From the NCBI GenBank assembly GCA_944391625.1, contig CALXUG010000002.1:102168-166167 (forward strand): DNA of 64,000 bases, written 5' to 3'. The notes under the pieces were generated by a model. The model did no database searches, was not told where the DNA came from, and worked only from the letters and a program-made list of their open reading frames with translations. Shown here piece after piece: positions 36,582 to 45,914 of the stretch (its first letter is position 1; each line of letters starts with the position of its first letter). Source of the DNA: an uncultured Clostridia bacterium. GTDB lineage: Bacteria; Bacillota; Peptococcia; Peptococcales; Peptococcaceae. The position numbers were made by a program, and so were the translations under genes.

Positions 36582-37472
36582 TTATAATTGAAACAATTGC
36601 CTGGTCTGCACCTTATCTTTTTCCAACTGCGCTTTCAATGCTTCTAAACCGGAAAATTTTACTTCGCTGCGCAAAAAATATCGAATACCGATTTCAATTT
36701 CTTTGCCGTAGATATCCGCATCAAAATCAAACAGATTCACTTCAATATTAATCCCTACACTATTTTTAATGGTAGGCCGCAGTCCAATATTTAAAATTCC
36801 AGGATAGGTTACACCATCCACTTTGGTCAAAGCAGCATAAACACCATTGGCCGGCAGCAGCAACTTTGGCGGCGCCATAATATTGGCGGTAGGAAAGCCG
36901 ATGGTTCTGCCAATCTGGTTACCCTGACAAACCACACCACTGACCGTATACACATAACCAAGCATCTCATTTACTTTTTCAATGCGACCCTCTTTCAAAT
37001 AAGAGCGAATGGTGGAACTGCTGACAATTTCATCATCTACGCAGCATGGTTCCATCACCGTAACCGATATCCCATACTGACTGCACAATTCCTGCAGTTT
37101 TTCTGGATTACCAGCGCCCTGATAGCCAAAGGTATAGTTGAATCCCACCACTACATGCTGCGCATGCATAGTTTCTACCAAAATGGTTTTTACAAAGGCT
37201 TCCGGTGTTAATCGGGCAATTTGTGCGTCAAAAGGCACTGTCTGCAAAACATCCACACCGAGCTTACGCAGCCGCTCTGCTTTTTTCTCTTCAGGCAGCA
37301 AATAACAAAAGGCCGGGTCAAAAAGCTCCTGAATCTGCGGATAAAAGGTGAATACAGCCAATTCTTCCCCATTTTGATCAGCAATTTCTCTCCCCAGCCG
37401 GATCAACTGCTGGTGCCCTTTATGTAAACCATCAAAATTTCCTAACACAACAGTACGATACTTTTGCGTCAT
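36582..37472 (-). CDS. ribF: Bifunctional riboflavin kinase / FAD synthetase
   Basis: The 296-aa protein has an N-terminal FMN adenylyltransferase domain (GNFDGLHKGHQQLI, then GFNYTFGYQGAG and SSSTIRSYLKEGRIEKVNEM) and a C-terminal riboflavin kinase domain (GRTIGFPTANI, then GVYAALTKVDG, PGILNIGLRPT). It makes FMN and FAD from riboflavin. It overlaps the truB stop by 4 bases and ends the operon. Confidence 0.96.
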   Translation of the reverse strand: MTQKYRTVVLGNFDGLHKGHQQLIRLGREIADQNGEELAVFTFYPQIQELFDPAFCYLLPEEKKAERLRKLGVDVLQTVPFDAQIARLTPEAFVKTILVETMHAQHVVVGFNYTFGYQGAGNPEKLQELCSQYGISVTVMEPCCVDDEIVSSSTIRSYLKEGRIEKVNEMLGYVYTVSGVVCQGNQIGRTIGFPTANIMAPPKLLLPANGVYAALTKVDGVTYPGILNIGLRPTIKNSVGINIEVNLFDFDADIYGKEIEIGIRYFLRSEVKFSGLEALKAQLEKDKVQTRQLFQL

Positions 37473-38365
37473 TCTCCTGTTTCACCACACTTGAACACTT
37501 TATTGGGCTGAAAGGATTCTCCTTCCGCTGTGCCAATGGCTAATAGCTGTCCCTGCGCCGATACAGCGCGGCAAACTGTGCCGGGCTCCAACTGCTCTAC
37601 TCCCGGCAATCGCTGAGAAAGACCATTTAAAAGCCTGGTCTGCACCGCCGGTTTGTCCACGGTCAACATGGGCATTCCATGCAGACTGGTATTCATATCC
37701 TGCAAAAAGCATTCCGGTTCCTGCGCCTGCTGCAATTTTTCCAGCGTCACTGCTGTTTCAATGTCAAAAGAACCGCTGGCAGTCCGCATCAGATAAGCCA
37801 TGTGAGCGCTGCTGCCGCAAGCACGGCCTAAATCCTGACATAACGTACGGATATAAGTCCCTTTGCCGCAGCGCACTTCCAGCATGGCATGCTCCTGATT
37901 ATACATCAACACACGGATCTCATGGATAACCACCGGTCTTGGCGCCACTTCCACATCAATACCCTGGCGGGCCAGCTTATACAACGGCTGTCCATCCTTT
38001 TTGATTGCTGAATACATAGGCGGCACCTGCTGAATCTCACCCAAAAACTGCTCTGTCACCGCACAAAACGCTTCTTTATCTAATGTAGGCAACGCAGTGC
38101 GCACAGTAACTTCTCCCGAAGCATCCTGGGTGTTGGTTTCATGACCAAAGGCCAACACCACTTTATAGGTCTTGTCCTTTTCGGTCAGGTATTCCACCAA
38201 CCGCGTTGCCTGTCCTACGCACACCGGCAGCACACCTACCGCATCCGGGTCCAGTGTGCCGGTGTGTCCCACTTTTTTGGTATGATAAATTTTACGCAGC
38301 TTGGCTACCACATCATGGGAAGTCATTCCTGCCGGTTTTAATACATTTACAATTCCGTCTATCAT
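37469..38365 (-). CDS. truB: tRNA pseudouridine-55 synthase
   Basis: The 298-aa enzyme has the catalytic Asp motif HTGTLDPDAVGVLP and KPAGMTSHDVVAKL at the N-terminus. RTLCQDLGRACGS and the C-terminal PUA-like part complete the family pattern. It modifies U55 in the T-loop of tRNAs. The ATG at 38365 overlaps the nrnA stop by 4 bases; the longer open frame would read through nrnA sequence. Confidence 0.97.
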   Translation of the reverse strand: MIDGIVNVLKPAGMTSHDVVAKLRKIYHTKKVGHTGTLDPDAVGVLPVCVGQATRLVEYLTEKDKTYKVVLAFGHETNTQDASGEVTVRTALPTLDKEAFCAVTEQFLGEIQQVPPMYSAIKKDGQPLYKLARQGIDVEVAPRPVVIHEIRVLMYNQEHAMLEVRCGKGTYIRTLCQDLGRACGSSAHMAYLMRTASGSFDIETAVTLEKLQQAQEPECFLQDMNTSLHGMPMLTVDKPAVQTRLLNGLSQRLPGVEQLEPGTVCRAVSAQGQLLAIGTAEGESFQPNKVFKCGETGE

Positions 38366-39345
38366 AACTGCTGTTCCGTTTCTAAATATTTTTTTACAGC
38401 CGGTACCAGCTGCTCTGCTGCTTCTTCCACATTGCCGGCAATGGTGCATCCCGCTGCGCGCACATGACCGCCGCCGCCAAACTGCCCTGCAATCTGATTG
38501 ACATCCGACCACATTTTGCTGCGCAGACTGACCTTGGTTTTGTCCTCTGCCACCCCGCGGAACAGCATTGCCACTTCTACACCCTCAATATTTTTAATGG
38601 TGTTAATCAAACCGTCAATATCGGTGCTGTCCGGGCACAGTTGCTGCATCATTTGATAGTTAAGCTTGCTCCAGGCATATTTCCCGTTATAAGAAATATG
38701 CAAATCGTTGAGAATATATTTCATCAGCTCAATCCGTTTGTGGGAGCAGCTTTCATACATATACCAGCGCAAGCTGTTGGCATCTGCGCCGCAATCTATC
38801 AAATCAGCAGCAATCCGCAATGTTTCCGATGTCACATTATCAAATAAAAAATTGCCGGTATCGGTGCTCAATCCCATATAAAGCGCTGTTGCAATTTCCG
38901 GCGTTACTTCCACTTCCAGCGCTCGAACCACATCATAAATATTCTGACAGTTGGCAGCTGCTTCCCCTCTTACATAATTGACCGTACCATACCGCTTATT
39001 GCTGGTATGGTGGTCAATATTGATTATCGTTTTATTCTGCAAAAAGGGCGTGTCTTGATCGTATCCTGCCAGTTCCAAACTGGCGCAGTCAACAAAAACA
39101 ACCACCTCCGGCAGCTGCATGGTTTCCTGATATGGCTGAATACGCTCACAGCCTGCCACAAAATTATATTTTTCCGATATCGCATCATTATTGATTAAAA
39201 CCGTTTCAATCTTTCTGGCACTCAAGGCACCGGCCAAAGCCAGCTGAGAACCCAGTGTATCGCCATCTGGATTATTATGAGAAACGATAGCGACACACTT
39301 CTGACTGAGCAGGATTTCTTTGATTTGCGCCATTGCCTGCTGCAT
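38362..39345 (-). CDS. nrnA: DHH-family oligoribonuclease / pAp phosphatase
   Basis: A 327-aa protein with the DHH phosphoesterase motifs: SHNNPDGDTLGSQLA, VVFVDCASLE, NIDHHTSNKRYG, and the DHHA1 closing GGGGHVRAAGCTI. It degrades 2-5 nt RNAs and dephosphorylates pAp. The start is the ATG at 39345, which has ACAGGAGG and an 8-base spacing; upstream in-frame ATGs overlap rbfA. It links rbfA and truB in the usual Firmicutes order. Confidence 0.93.
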   Translation of the reverse strand: MQQAMAQIKEILLSQKCVAIVSHNNPDGDTLGSQLALAGALSARKIETVLINNDAISEKYNFVAGCERIQPYQETMQLPEVVVFVDCASLELAGYDQDTPFLQNKTIINIDHHTSNKRYGTVNYVRGEAAANCQNIYDVVRALEVEVTPEIATALYMGLSTDTGNFLFDNVTSETLRIAADLIDCGADANSLRWYMYESCSHKRIELMKYILNDLHISYNGKYAWSKLNYQMMQQLCPDSTDIDGLINTIKNIEGVEVAMLFRGVAEDKTKVSLRSKMWSDVNQIAGQFGGGGHVRAAGCTIAGNVEEAAEQLVPAVKKYLETEQQL

Positions 39346-39385
39346 CTTATTTCCTCCTGTAAACCCTTCTCCTGCCTGAGAGCAG

Positions 39386-39739
39386 CTATTGCTGCTCATC
39401 CTCATGAATCTGGTGCAGGATTGTTTCAATTTTTGCGCCGTATTCCAGCGAGTCATCCAGTTTGAAAATCAGTTCCGGAACAGTCCGCAATTTCAATCGT
39501 CTGCTTAACTCACTGCGAATAAAACCGGCTGCCGCTTTCATGCCGTCCAGCGCGTCCTGACGCTGCTGTTCCGAGCCATAGCGGCTGATATAGATGGTTG
39601 CGTAGCTCAAATCTCTGGTGACTTCAACATCTGTAATACTGAGCAGACTGTCAACCCGCGGGTCTTTGATTCCGTTGCGAATCAGCAACACCACTTCTTT
39701 TTTGATTTCCTCTCCAATTCGATTCGGACGTACTTTCAT
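39386..39739 (-). CDS. rbfA: 30S ribosome-binding factor RbfA
   Basis: A 117-aa KH-like protein needed for 16S maturation, with VRPNRIGEEIKKEV at the start and LSYATIYISRYGSEQQRQDALDG plus RTVPELIFKLDDSLEYGAKI as family patterns. The ATG at 39739 has GAGAGG 8 bases upstream; the GTG three codons earlier is less likely. Confidence 0.95.
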   Translation of the reverse strand: MKVRPNRIGEEIKKEVVLLIRNGIKDPRVDSLLSITDVEVTRDLSYATIYISRYGSEQQRQDALDGMKAAAGFIRSELSRRLKLRTVPELIFKLDDSLEYGAKIETILHQIHEDEQQ

Positions 39740-39757
39740 TATGCTCACCTCTCAGGC

Positions 39758-42436
39758 TTATAATGCCCGTTTTACTTCTTCAAATGTATATGCTTCCAGA
39801 ACATCGCCTTCTTTGATATCATTGAACCGTTCAATGCTCAGACCGCATTCATATCCGCTGGCCACATCCTTCACATCATCTTTGAATCGTTTCAGAGAAG
39901 CCAGATTGCCGTCATGAATTACCACTCCGTCACGCACCACACGCACCCGAGCATTTCTGTTCAGTTTACCCTCTGTAACATAGCAGCCGGCAACAGCGCC
40001 AACTTTCGGCACTTTAAAGATGCTGCGGATTTCCGCCTGGCCCAGTTCCACTTCTTTGATATCCGGATCCAACATACCACTTAACGCAGATTTCACATCT
40101 TCGATGGCTTCATAAATAACGCGGTAGGTATTAATCTGGATTTCTTCTTTTTCAGCAAGACGTTTGGCGCCGCTGTCCGGACGCACATTAAAGCCGATAA
40201 TCAAAGCGTTGGAGGCCGCAGCCAGCATAACGTCAGCTTCACGGATACCGCCCACTGCTGTGCGGATAATATTAACACGCACTTCTTCATTGCCCAGTTT
40301 TTCCAAAGACTGACGAATGGCTTCAATAGAACCCTGTACGTCCGCTTTCAGAACAATGTTCAATTCTTTAATTTCGCCTTCTTTGATCTGCGCAAACAAA
40401 TCTTCCAGTGTTACCTTGGTATTTCTGGTAATCTCCTGCTGATGTTTTTCTTTCTGTCGTTTATCTGCTACCTGTTTTGCCAGTTTTTCATTGTCAACTG
40501 CAATGAAATCATCACCGGCTTCCGGCACTTCATTTAAGCCCAAAATTTCAACAGGATCAGATGGTCCTGCCGTTTTCAGCGAATGCCCTTTGTAATCAAA
40601 CATAGCACGGATTCTTCCCTGTGTAGTTCCCACAATCAGGAAGTCGCCCACATGCAATGTACCGGCCTGCACCAGCAATGTAGCAACCGGACCGCGGCCT
40701 TTATCCAGCTTGGATTCAATTACTTTCCCTTTGGCATTGCGGTTCGGATTTGCTTTCAATTCACTAACCTCTGCCACCAGTAAAACCATATCCAGCAGTT
40801 CGCTGATACCAATGCCTTTTTTAGCAGACACCGGCACCATAATGGTTTCACCGCCCCATTCTTCCGGCACCAGACCATAGTTAGTCAGTTCCTGTTTGAT
40901 GCGGTCTGCATCTGCTTCCGGTTTGTCGATCTTATTAATGGCAATGATAATCGGTACATTAGCAGCCTTTGCATGGTCAATGGCCTCAATGGTCTGCGGC
41001 ATAACACCGTCATCGGCAGCTACTACCAAGATGGCAATATCAGTTACCTGCGCTCCACGAGCACGCATTGCTGTAAAGGCCTCATGGCCCGGTGTATCCA
41101 GGAAAGTAATCTTCTGTCCCTGTGTTTCTACCTGATACGCACCAATGTGCTGGGTAATGCCGCCGGCTTCGGTAGACGTTACATGGGTAGAACGGATTTT
41201 ATCCAACAGCGATGTTTTACCATGGTCAACGTGACCCATAATGGTAACAACCGGCGGACGGTGCTGCAAATCTTCCGGTTTATCCTCTACATCGGTAAAC
41301 AGTTCTTCCTCTTTGGAAACTTTAATTTCCACTGTTGCGCCAAATTCTTCCGCAATAATGGTTGCAGTATCCACGTCCAAATCCTGGTTGATGGTAGCCA
41401 TGACACCCATTGCCATCAGTTTCATGATTACATCTGTAGCCTTTTTCCCCATCTGATGGGCCAAATCCTGTACAGAAATGGTATCCTCCAGCACAACATG
41501 ATGTTTTACTTCTGCAAATTCTCTTGGCGGTTCTTTCTTCATATTTTTGGTATTTTTACCTTTGCCGCGGTTATTCTTCGGCCGTTTATTCTGGAAATTG
41601 CTGTTTTCATTCCGTTTTGCTCTGGAAATCTGTTCCGGCTTTGTTTTTGACGCTTCGTCACTGTTGCTCCAATCCTGATAGCGTTCTTCCACCGCATCTT
41701 TGGAAAAATGCTCGTTGTTGCTGTTGGCAACCTGAGCAACCCTGTTATTTTGTGGTCTGACCGGCGCCGATGGGGTAGCCCGGTTGGCATTTACACCCAC
41801 TCTGCGGTTGCTGGCAGATTCCTGATTATTTTTACGGAAACCGCCGTCTTTACCATTATCATCCCGATTTTTTCTAGGACCATTCTCTCCATGATTTCGG
41901 TTATTCTGACCGCCGTCCTGATTGTATTTTTTATTTTGTCCTTTATAATCGCCTCTATGCTCTTTATCTTTATTAAAGCGATTATCTCTGTTATTATCCC
42001 TATTTCTGTTATCGCGGTTTTCGCGATTATCTCTGTTATCCCTGTTGTCTCTCTGATCCCGGTTCTGACGATTTTCTCTGTTATCATTACCTGCAGGTCT
42101 AGATTGATTACTTGGCTGTTTCTGACCGGTTTTCTGTGACATATCCTTTTTCCCATTCTCCCTATAACTGTTATTTCGATTTTGATTTGCAGCATCCTGT
42201 TTTTGACGTTCTTCCTGCGGCCGCGCTGCAGGTTTCTTGCCGGCAGTTTCTCTTACCGGCTCCTGCTGTTTTGCTGCAGGCTTTTGAAAAGCCTGTCTGA
42301 CTTTCATACTTTCTTCTTCTGTAATAGAACTCATATGATTTTTTACATCTACATTCATTTCTTTTAATTTTTCTACAATTAATTTACTGTCTATGTTCAA
42401 TTCTTTGGCAATTTCATAAATACGAGATTTACCCAT
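39758..42436 (-). CDS. infB: Translation initiation factor IF-2
   Basis: The 892-aa protein has an N-terminal IF2_N domain ([22 protein letters not shown]). A long disordered, strongly biased region follows (about 60-300) with many Asn-Arg-Asp/Glu repeats, then a second IF2_N ([20 protein letters not shown]) and the GTPase core: [34 protein letters not shown]. Domains II-IV follow to the end. It brings fMet-tRNA to the 30S subunit. The repeat tract near 41960-42090 (plus-strand numbering) is the only unusual part. Confidence 0.97.
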   Translation of the reverse strand: MGKSRIYEIAKELNIDSKLIVEKLKEMNVDVKNHMSSITEEESMKVRQAFQKPAAKQQEPVRETAGKKPAARPQEERQKQDAANQNRNNSYRENGKKDMSQKTGQKQPSNQSRPAGNDNRENRQNRDQRDNRDNRDNRENRDNRNRDNNRDNRFNKDKEHRGDYKGQNKKYNQDGGQNNRNHGENGPRKNRDDNGKDGGFRKNNQESASNRRVGVNANRATPSAPVRPQNNRVAQVANSNNEHFSKDAVEERYQDWSNSDEASKTKPEQISRAKRNENSNFQNKRPKNNRGKGKNTKNMKKEPPREFAEVKHHVVLEDTISVQDLAHQMGKKATDVIMKLMAMGVMATINQDLDVDTATIIAEEFGATVEIKVSKEEELFTDVEDKPEDLQHRPPVVTIMGHVDHGKTSLLDKIRSTHVTSTEAGGITQHIGAYQVETQGQKITFLDTPGHEAFTAMRARGAQVTDIAILVVAADDGVMPQTIEAIDHAKAANVPIIIAINKIDKPEADADRIKQELTNYGLVPEEWGGETIMVPVSAKKGIGISELLDMVLLVAEVSELKANPNRNAKGKVIESKLDKGRGPVATLLVQAGTLHVGDFLIVGTTQGRIRAMFDYKGHSLKTAGPSDPVEILGLNEVPEAGDDFIAVDNEKLAKQVADKRQKEKHQQEITRNTKVTLEDLFAQIKEGEIKELNIVLKADVQGSIEAIRQSLEKLGNEEVRVNIIRTAVGGIREADVMLAAASNALIIGFNVRPDSGAKRLAEKEEIQINTYRVIYEAIEDVKSALSGMLDPDIKEVELGQAEIRSIFKVPKVGAVAGCYVTEGKLNRNARVRVVRDGVVIHDGNLASLKRFKDDVKDVASGYECGLSIERFNDIKEGDVLEAYTFEEVKRAL

Positions 42437-42458
42437 TAAACCACCCCCAAAAAATTTT

Positions 42459-42767
42459 TCAGTCCTGTATCTTCTTCATAATAGCCTCCGCCATACTTTG
42501 ATCCATAACTCCAACTATACCGCGGGGGGACAATCCTACTGCCGCCCCCAATTCAACTTTTGTAATATTTACACAAACCCATGCCGTTTCATATGCTTCG
42601 GCCTGTTTCTGCCATTCAGCCTGTCTGTTTTGCGACAATTCCTCAGATAACAGCAGCAGCTTCAGCCGTCCTTTTTTTAAAAAATTTTCCACAGCAGCTT
42701 CCCCTGCTGCCAGCTTCCCTGCTTTTTGCGCAAATCCCAACAGCGTTAAAATTCCTTGTTTATTCAT
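42459..42767 (-). CDS. ylxQ: L7Ae/L30e-family ribosomal-like protein YlxQ
   Basis: A 102-aa protein with the L7Ae-type RNA-binding core: [21 protein letters not shown], a middle [11 protein letters not shown] and late [17 protein letters not shown]. It is a putative K-turn binding protein always found between ylxR and infB. The start overlaps the ylxR stop by 4 bases. Confidence 0.9.
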   Translation of the reverse strand: MNKQGILTLLGFAQKAGKLAAGEAAVENFLKKGRLKLLLLSEELSQNRQAEWQKQAEAYETAWVCVNITKVELGAAVGLSPRGIVGVMDQSMAEAIMKKIQD

Positions 42768-43021
42768 GACAGCTGTTCCTTTAATGTTTCATAGACTTCT
42801 TCCGAAATTACAGTTTCCAGACTGCGTTCCAGCCGCTTACTTTTTACGACCTTATTCAGACATTCCAAATCAGGACAGATATAAGCCCCTCTGCCAGGTT
42901 TTTTTCCGGTTAGATCGACAGAGATTTCACCCTCCGGAGAACGCACAATCCGCACCAGCTCCCGCTTATCCTTTTTAGCCTGACAGCCCATACAGGTTCG
43001 CTGTGGTATTTTTTTCGGCAT
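42764..43021 (-). CDS. rnpM: YlxR/RnpM family RNA-binding protein (DUF448)
   Basis: An 85-aa basic protein with RTCMGCQAKKDKRELVRIVR and GKKPGRGAYICPDLECL, the DUF448 signatures. In B. subtilis the family has been reported to bind RNase P RNA. It is 2 bases after nusA and overlaps ylxQ. Confidence 0.92.
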   Translation of the reverse strand: MPKKIPQRTCMGCQAKKDKRELVRIVRSPEGEISVDLTGKKPGRGAYICPDLECLNKVVKSKRLERSLETVISEEVYETLKEQLS

Positions 43022-43023
43022 AC

Positions 43024-44118
43024 TTATTCCTCCAGATAATCGTCTAACTCTTCATATTCCTGGTCTTCATACTGAATACCGGCTTCCTGCGCCTGAGATT
43101 CACTCTTAATATCAATTTTCCAGCCGGTCAGCTTAGCAGCCAGACGGGCGTTCTGACCTTCCCTGCCAATCGCCAGCGACAGCTGATAATCAGGCACGAT
43201 CACCCGCGCCTTTTTTTCTTCCTCATTGACCTGTACATCAATCACTTTAGCCGGACTCAAAGCACTGGCAATATAAATGCCCGGATCCTCATTCCATTTT
43301 ACAATATCAATCTTTTCGCCCCGCAGCTCATCTACAATGGCCTGAACCCGGGCGCCTTTTGCACCGATACAAGCGCCGATGCAATCTACGTTTTCATCAT
43401 GAGAATATACCGACAGCTTAGAACGAGCGCCGGCTTCCCTTGCAACCGATTTGATTTCTACCACACCATCCTGAATCTCCGGCACTTCCAGTTCAAATAA
43501 ACGTTTCAGCAGCCCCGGATGGGTACGGGACACCATGATCTGCGGCCCCTTCGAGGATTTGCGCACTTCCACAATATAAGTTTTAATACGCTCAAACATC
43601 TCGTAGCTTTCCCCCGGAATCTGCTCTGTAGGTCCCAGTACAGCCTCAATCTTGCCCAGATCAATATAATAATTACGATTTTCGATACGCTGAATGGTTC
43701 CGGTTACAATATCGCTTTCCCGTTCGGAAAACTCACTGTAAATCATGCCCCGTTCTGCTTCCCGAATGCGCTGCACCACTACCTGTTTGGCAGTCTGCGC
43801 AGCAATCCGACCAAAATTGCGCGGTGTTACTTCTTCTGTCACCAGATCGCCCACCTGATAACCGGGATTTTTTCTCTGTGCATCGGCCAAAGCAATTTCG
43901 GTTTTGTCATTGATCACTTCTTCCACTACATTGTAACAGGTATATACATGAAACTCCCCCGTCACCCTATCAACAACCACCTGTACATTCTGAGCAGAGC
44001 CAAAATTTTTCTTATATGCAGAAATTAAGGCAGCTTCTACAGCCTCCATAATCACTTCCGGCTCAATACCTTTCTCTTTACCCAGATCACTCAACGCCTG
44101 TAATAATTCTGTACTCAC
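43024..44118 (-). CDS. nusA: Transcription termination/antitermination protein NusA
   Basis: The 364-aa protein has the N-terminal RNAP-binding domain, an S1 domain (ERESDIVTGTIQRIENRNYYIDLG), then two KH domains (CIGAKGARVQAIVDELRGEKIDIV, and LSLAIGREGQNARLAAKLTGWKIDI). The tail is short and acidic, without the E. coli acidic repeats, as in Firmicutes. It modulates pausing and termination and probably controls its own operon. Confidence 0.97.
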   Translation of the reverse strand: MSTELLQALSDLGKEKGIEPEVIMEAVEAALISAYKKNFGSAQNVQVVVDRVTGEFHVYTCYNVVEEVINDKTEIALADAQRKNPGYQVGDLVTEEVTPRNFGRIAAQTAKQVVVQRIREAERGMIYSEFSERESDIVTGTIQRIENRNYYIDLGKIEAVLGPTEQIPGESYEMFERIKTYIVEVRKSSKGPQIMVSRTHPGLLKRLFELEVPEIQDGVVEIKSVAREAGARSKLSVYSHDENVDCIGACIGAKGARVQAIVDELRGEKIDIVKWNEDPGIYIASALSPAKVIDVQVNEEEKKARVIVPDYQLSLAIGREGQNARLAAKLTGWKIDIKSESQAQEAGIQYEDQEYEELDDYLEE

Positions 44119-44136
44119 TTTTCCGTGTCCTCCTCG

Positions 44137-44607
44137 TCAAAACTCCCATACCAGATTGGCTTTACTAATCTGCTTTCTCGGGATAGAAATTACCGTTCCA
44201 TCTATATCTATCGCTGCACATTCCTCTGTGGTTTCACCCAGAATTCCAATAAACTGTTTTCTGCCTTTTATTTCAGAAAATGTTTTTATCTGCACCTTTT
44301 CTCCTGCAAACCGCTGGAAATCCTTTGTGCGCTTTAAAGGCCGTTCTATCCCTGGCGAAGATACCTCCAAACGATACGCCTGCGCAATTGGATCTTCTGT
44401 TTCCAATATATCACTGAGTTTACGGCTAATCAGCTCGCAGTCATCCAAATCGACACCGGCTTCATCATCCTTATCTAAGAACAGCCGCAAATACCATTCC
44501 GTTCCTTCTTTTACATATTCCACATCAATTAATTCCAGTCCATGCTCCGCCGTCAGCGGCTCTGCCATTTTCCAGATTACATCCTCAATTTTTCCCATTT
44601 GCTCCAC
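44137..44607 (-). CDS. rimP: Ribosome maturation factor RimP
   Basis: The 156-aa protein has LIDVEYVKEGTEWYLRLFLDKD, VDLDDCELISRKLSDILE and VSSPGIERPLKRTKDFQRFAG, the family hallmarks. It acts in 30S assembly. AGGAGGTGG stands before the ATG. It is the first gene of the nine-gene operon. Confidence 0.96.
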   Translation of the reverse strand: MEQMGKIEDVIWKMAEPLTAEHGLELIDVEYVKEGTEWYLRLFLDKDDEAGVDLDDCELISRKLSDILETEDPIAQAYRLEVSSPGIERPLKRTKDFQRFAGEKVQIKTFSEIKGRKQFIGILGETTEECAAIDIDGTVISIPRKQISKANLVWEF

Positions 44608-44656
44608 CTCCTAATCATTCATATCACAGGCCGTTTCAAATCCTCTGATATAAACA

Positions 44657-44685
44657 AGAAAGAGCGGGAAATTCCCACTCTTTTG
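44657..44685 (-). promoter_or_regulatory. rimP leader hairpin (possible attenuator)
   Basis: On the minus strand AAAGAGtGGGAA pairs with TTCCCgCTCTTT, followed by CTTGTTTA, within the leader about 50-80 bases before the rimP start. It looks terminator-like; NusA-dependent attenuation of its own operon is a plausible role. Confidence 0.5.
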
Positions 44686-44710
44686 GTAAAAATCTTTTCG
44701 GTTATATTTA

Positions 44711-44739
44711 ATAATAGCACAACCCCAGATAGATAGCAA
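44711..44739 (-). promoter_or_regulatory. Sigma-A-type promoter of the rimP operon
   Basis: Minus strand TTGCTA (44734-44739), 17-bp spacer, TATTAT (44711-44716). Confidence 0.75.
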
Positions 44740-44897
44740 GTAAAAATTAACGGTTTTTCTAGTCACTAAGCCACTTACAGCCAATTTTGTTTCCTGATAC
44801 TTTGACAAATTCTACTTATAAAATACAACTCTGAAAGGCAAACAGAAACAATGCCATAAAAAATTGCTTCCTATTTTATTTTTATATTCTCTTTCGT

Positions 44898-45298
44898 GTG
44901 AAAGATCGCGTGATCGGCTGTCCTACCTTTGCATATCTCTTGTTGAAGCAAGTGTGCGGTCGGCTTGTCCTACCTTTGCCGCTCCCTCAATTTACCCGAC
45001 CAGAAAAGCGTCGGGCATCTGGACAATCGCTGAAATGTCTGCCTCAGTTTGGACTTCGTCCACTTCGGTTCAGACATTTGGTGCGATAATCCATCCCAAT
45101 TCGGAATTTTGGCAAAGGATAGGCCAGCCTTATGCGCACAAGTCAGGGAGATGTTTTGTTGCCGTTGTCGACATTGAAGCGAACAGATGCGCAGTCTGTC
45201 TTGCTGAACTGGACGTAGTCCAAAGTGAAGCAGACATACAAGCAGATGTCTGCTGAAGGAGGACCGGCAACAAACAATCTCCCGACATTCTTTCATTC
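44898..45298. repeat. Large structured repeat, copy B1
   Basis: About 400 bp, non-coding, with many nested inverted repeats, ends GTGAAAGA / TCTTTCAT, a CCCGACcagaaaagcGTCGGG hairpin and TGGAC-3nt-GTCCA hairpins. An inverted copy lies at 53800-54186; 43 bases (45091-45133) are identical between them. ORFs on both strands inside it look incidental. The rest of the 44608-45440 gap holds the rimP leader and promoter and the terminator at 45350. Confidence 0.8.
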
Positions 45299-45349
45299 CT
45301 ATTTATGCTAGCCGCAAATTGGCTAACAGAAAGGTTTCACGTTCAAACA

Positions 45350-45392
45350 AAAATCAGGGACAAAACCGCTGTTTCCGGCTTTGCCCCTGATT
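45350..45392 (-). terminator. Intrinsic terminator of the small membrane protein gene
   Basis: Minus strand ATCAGGGGCAAAGCCG pairs with CGGTTTTGTCCCTGAT, followed by TTTTTG. Confidence 0.85.
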
Positions 45393-45440
45393 CCTCTCAT
45401 TATTCTGCACATACCGCATTTTTTAAACAGCAGATTTGCA

Positions 45441-45671
45441 TCAGGCCAGTCCCAACCCCAATACAGATACAACAGTAAAAAATCCAACATATGCTGCGCC
45501 TTTCCATTTTTGCGACTCCGCTTGCATCCGAACACCCATATTCATGGATACCGTAATCATAAAGAGCAGCCAAGTTGCCTGGGTGTATAAATTTCTCTCT
45601 TGGAAAATCAAAGAAACCGCCAGAAACAAAACTGCAGCAGCAAGCACAAAGTAGTTCATCATTTTTTTCAT
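45441..45671 (-). CDS. Small hypothetical membrane protein (76 aa)
   Basis: Two to three hydrophobic segments (NYFVLAAAVLFLAVSLIF, TWLLFMITVSMNMGV, AYVGFFTVVSVLGLGLA) with a Lys start. No family recognised. I choose the ATG at 45671 because GGAGG is 9 bases upstream; the ATG three codons earlier lies too close to it. A strong terminator follows about 50 bases after the stop. Confidence 0.65.
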   Translation of the reverse strand: MKKMMNYFVLAAAVLFLAVSLIFQERNLYTQATWLLFMITVSMNMGVRMQAESQKWKGAAYVGFFTVVSVLGLGLA

Positions 45672-45914
45672 GTCCCTCATCCTCCCATTTATTGCGATAT
45701 ATTTTCATTTTTATTATAGCAAACAATAGGGACTTTGACAATGGAATTTGGTAAAAATAGAATAGGGAACAATGAAAAAATACCGGTCAGAATTACTCCC
45801 ACCGGTATCCATACCCTTTTGCCCAATAACGCCATACGCCAGCAGCGACTCTTCCGTTTCTCTCTGTCATTCACTCCAACTGTCATTCATTGCATGCGCC
45901 TTTGACACTGCTGT

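Noticed and set aside
44864-45296. ORFs on both strands of the B1 region (130 and 108 aa)
   Set aside because: They are Cys/Arg/Gln-rich and lie wholly inside the structured repeat. They have no ribosome sites and similar readings arise from B2 only because the DNA is repeated.
45689-45886. 65-aa minus-strand ORF upstream of the small membrane protein
   Set aside because: No ribosome binding site and no recognisable protein character except one hydrophobic stretch; probably non-coding.
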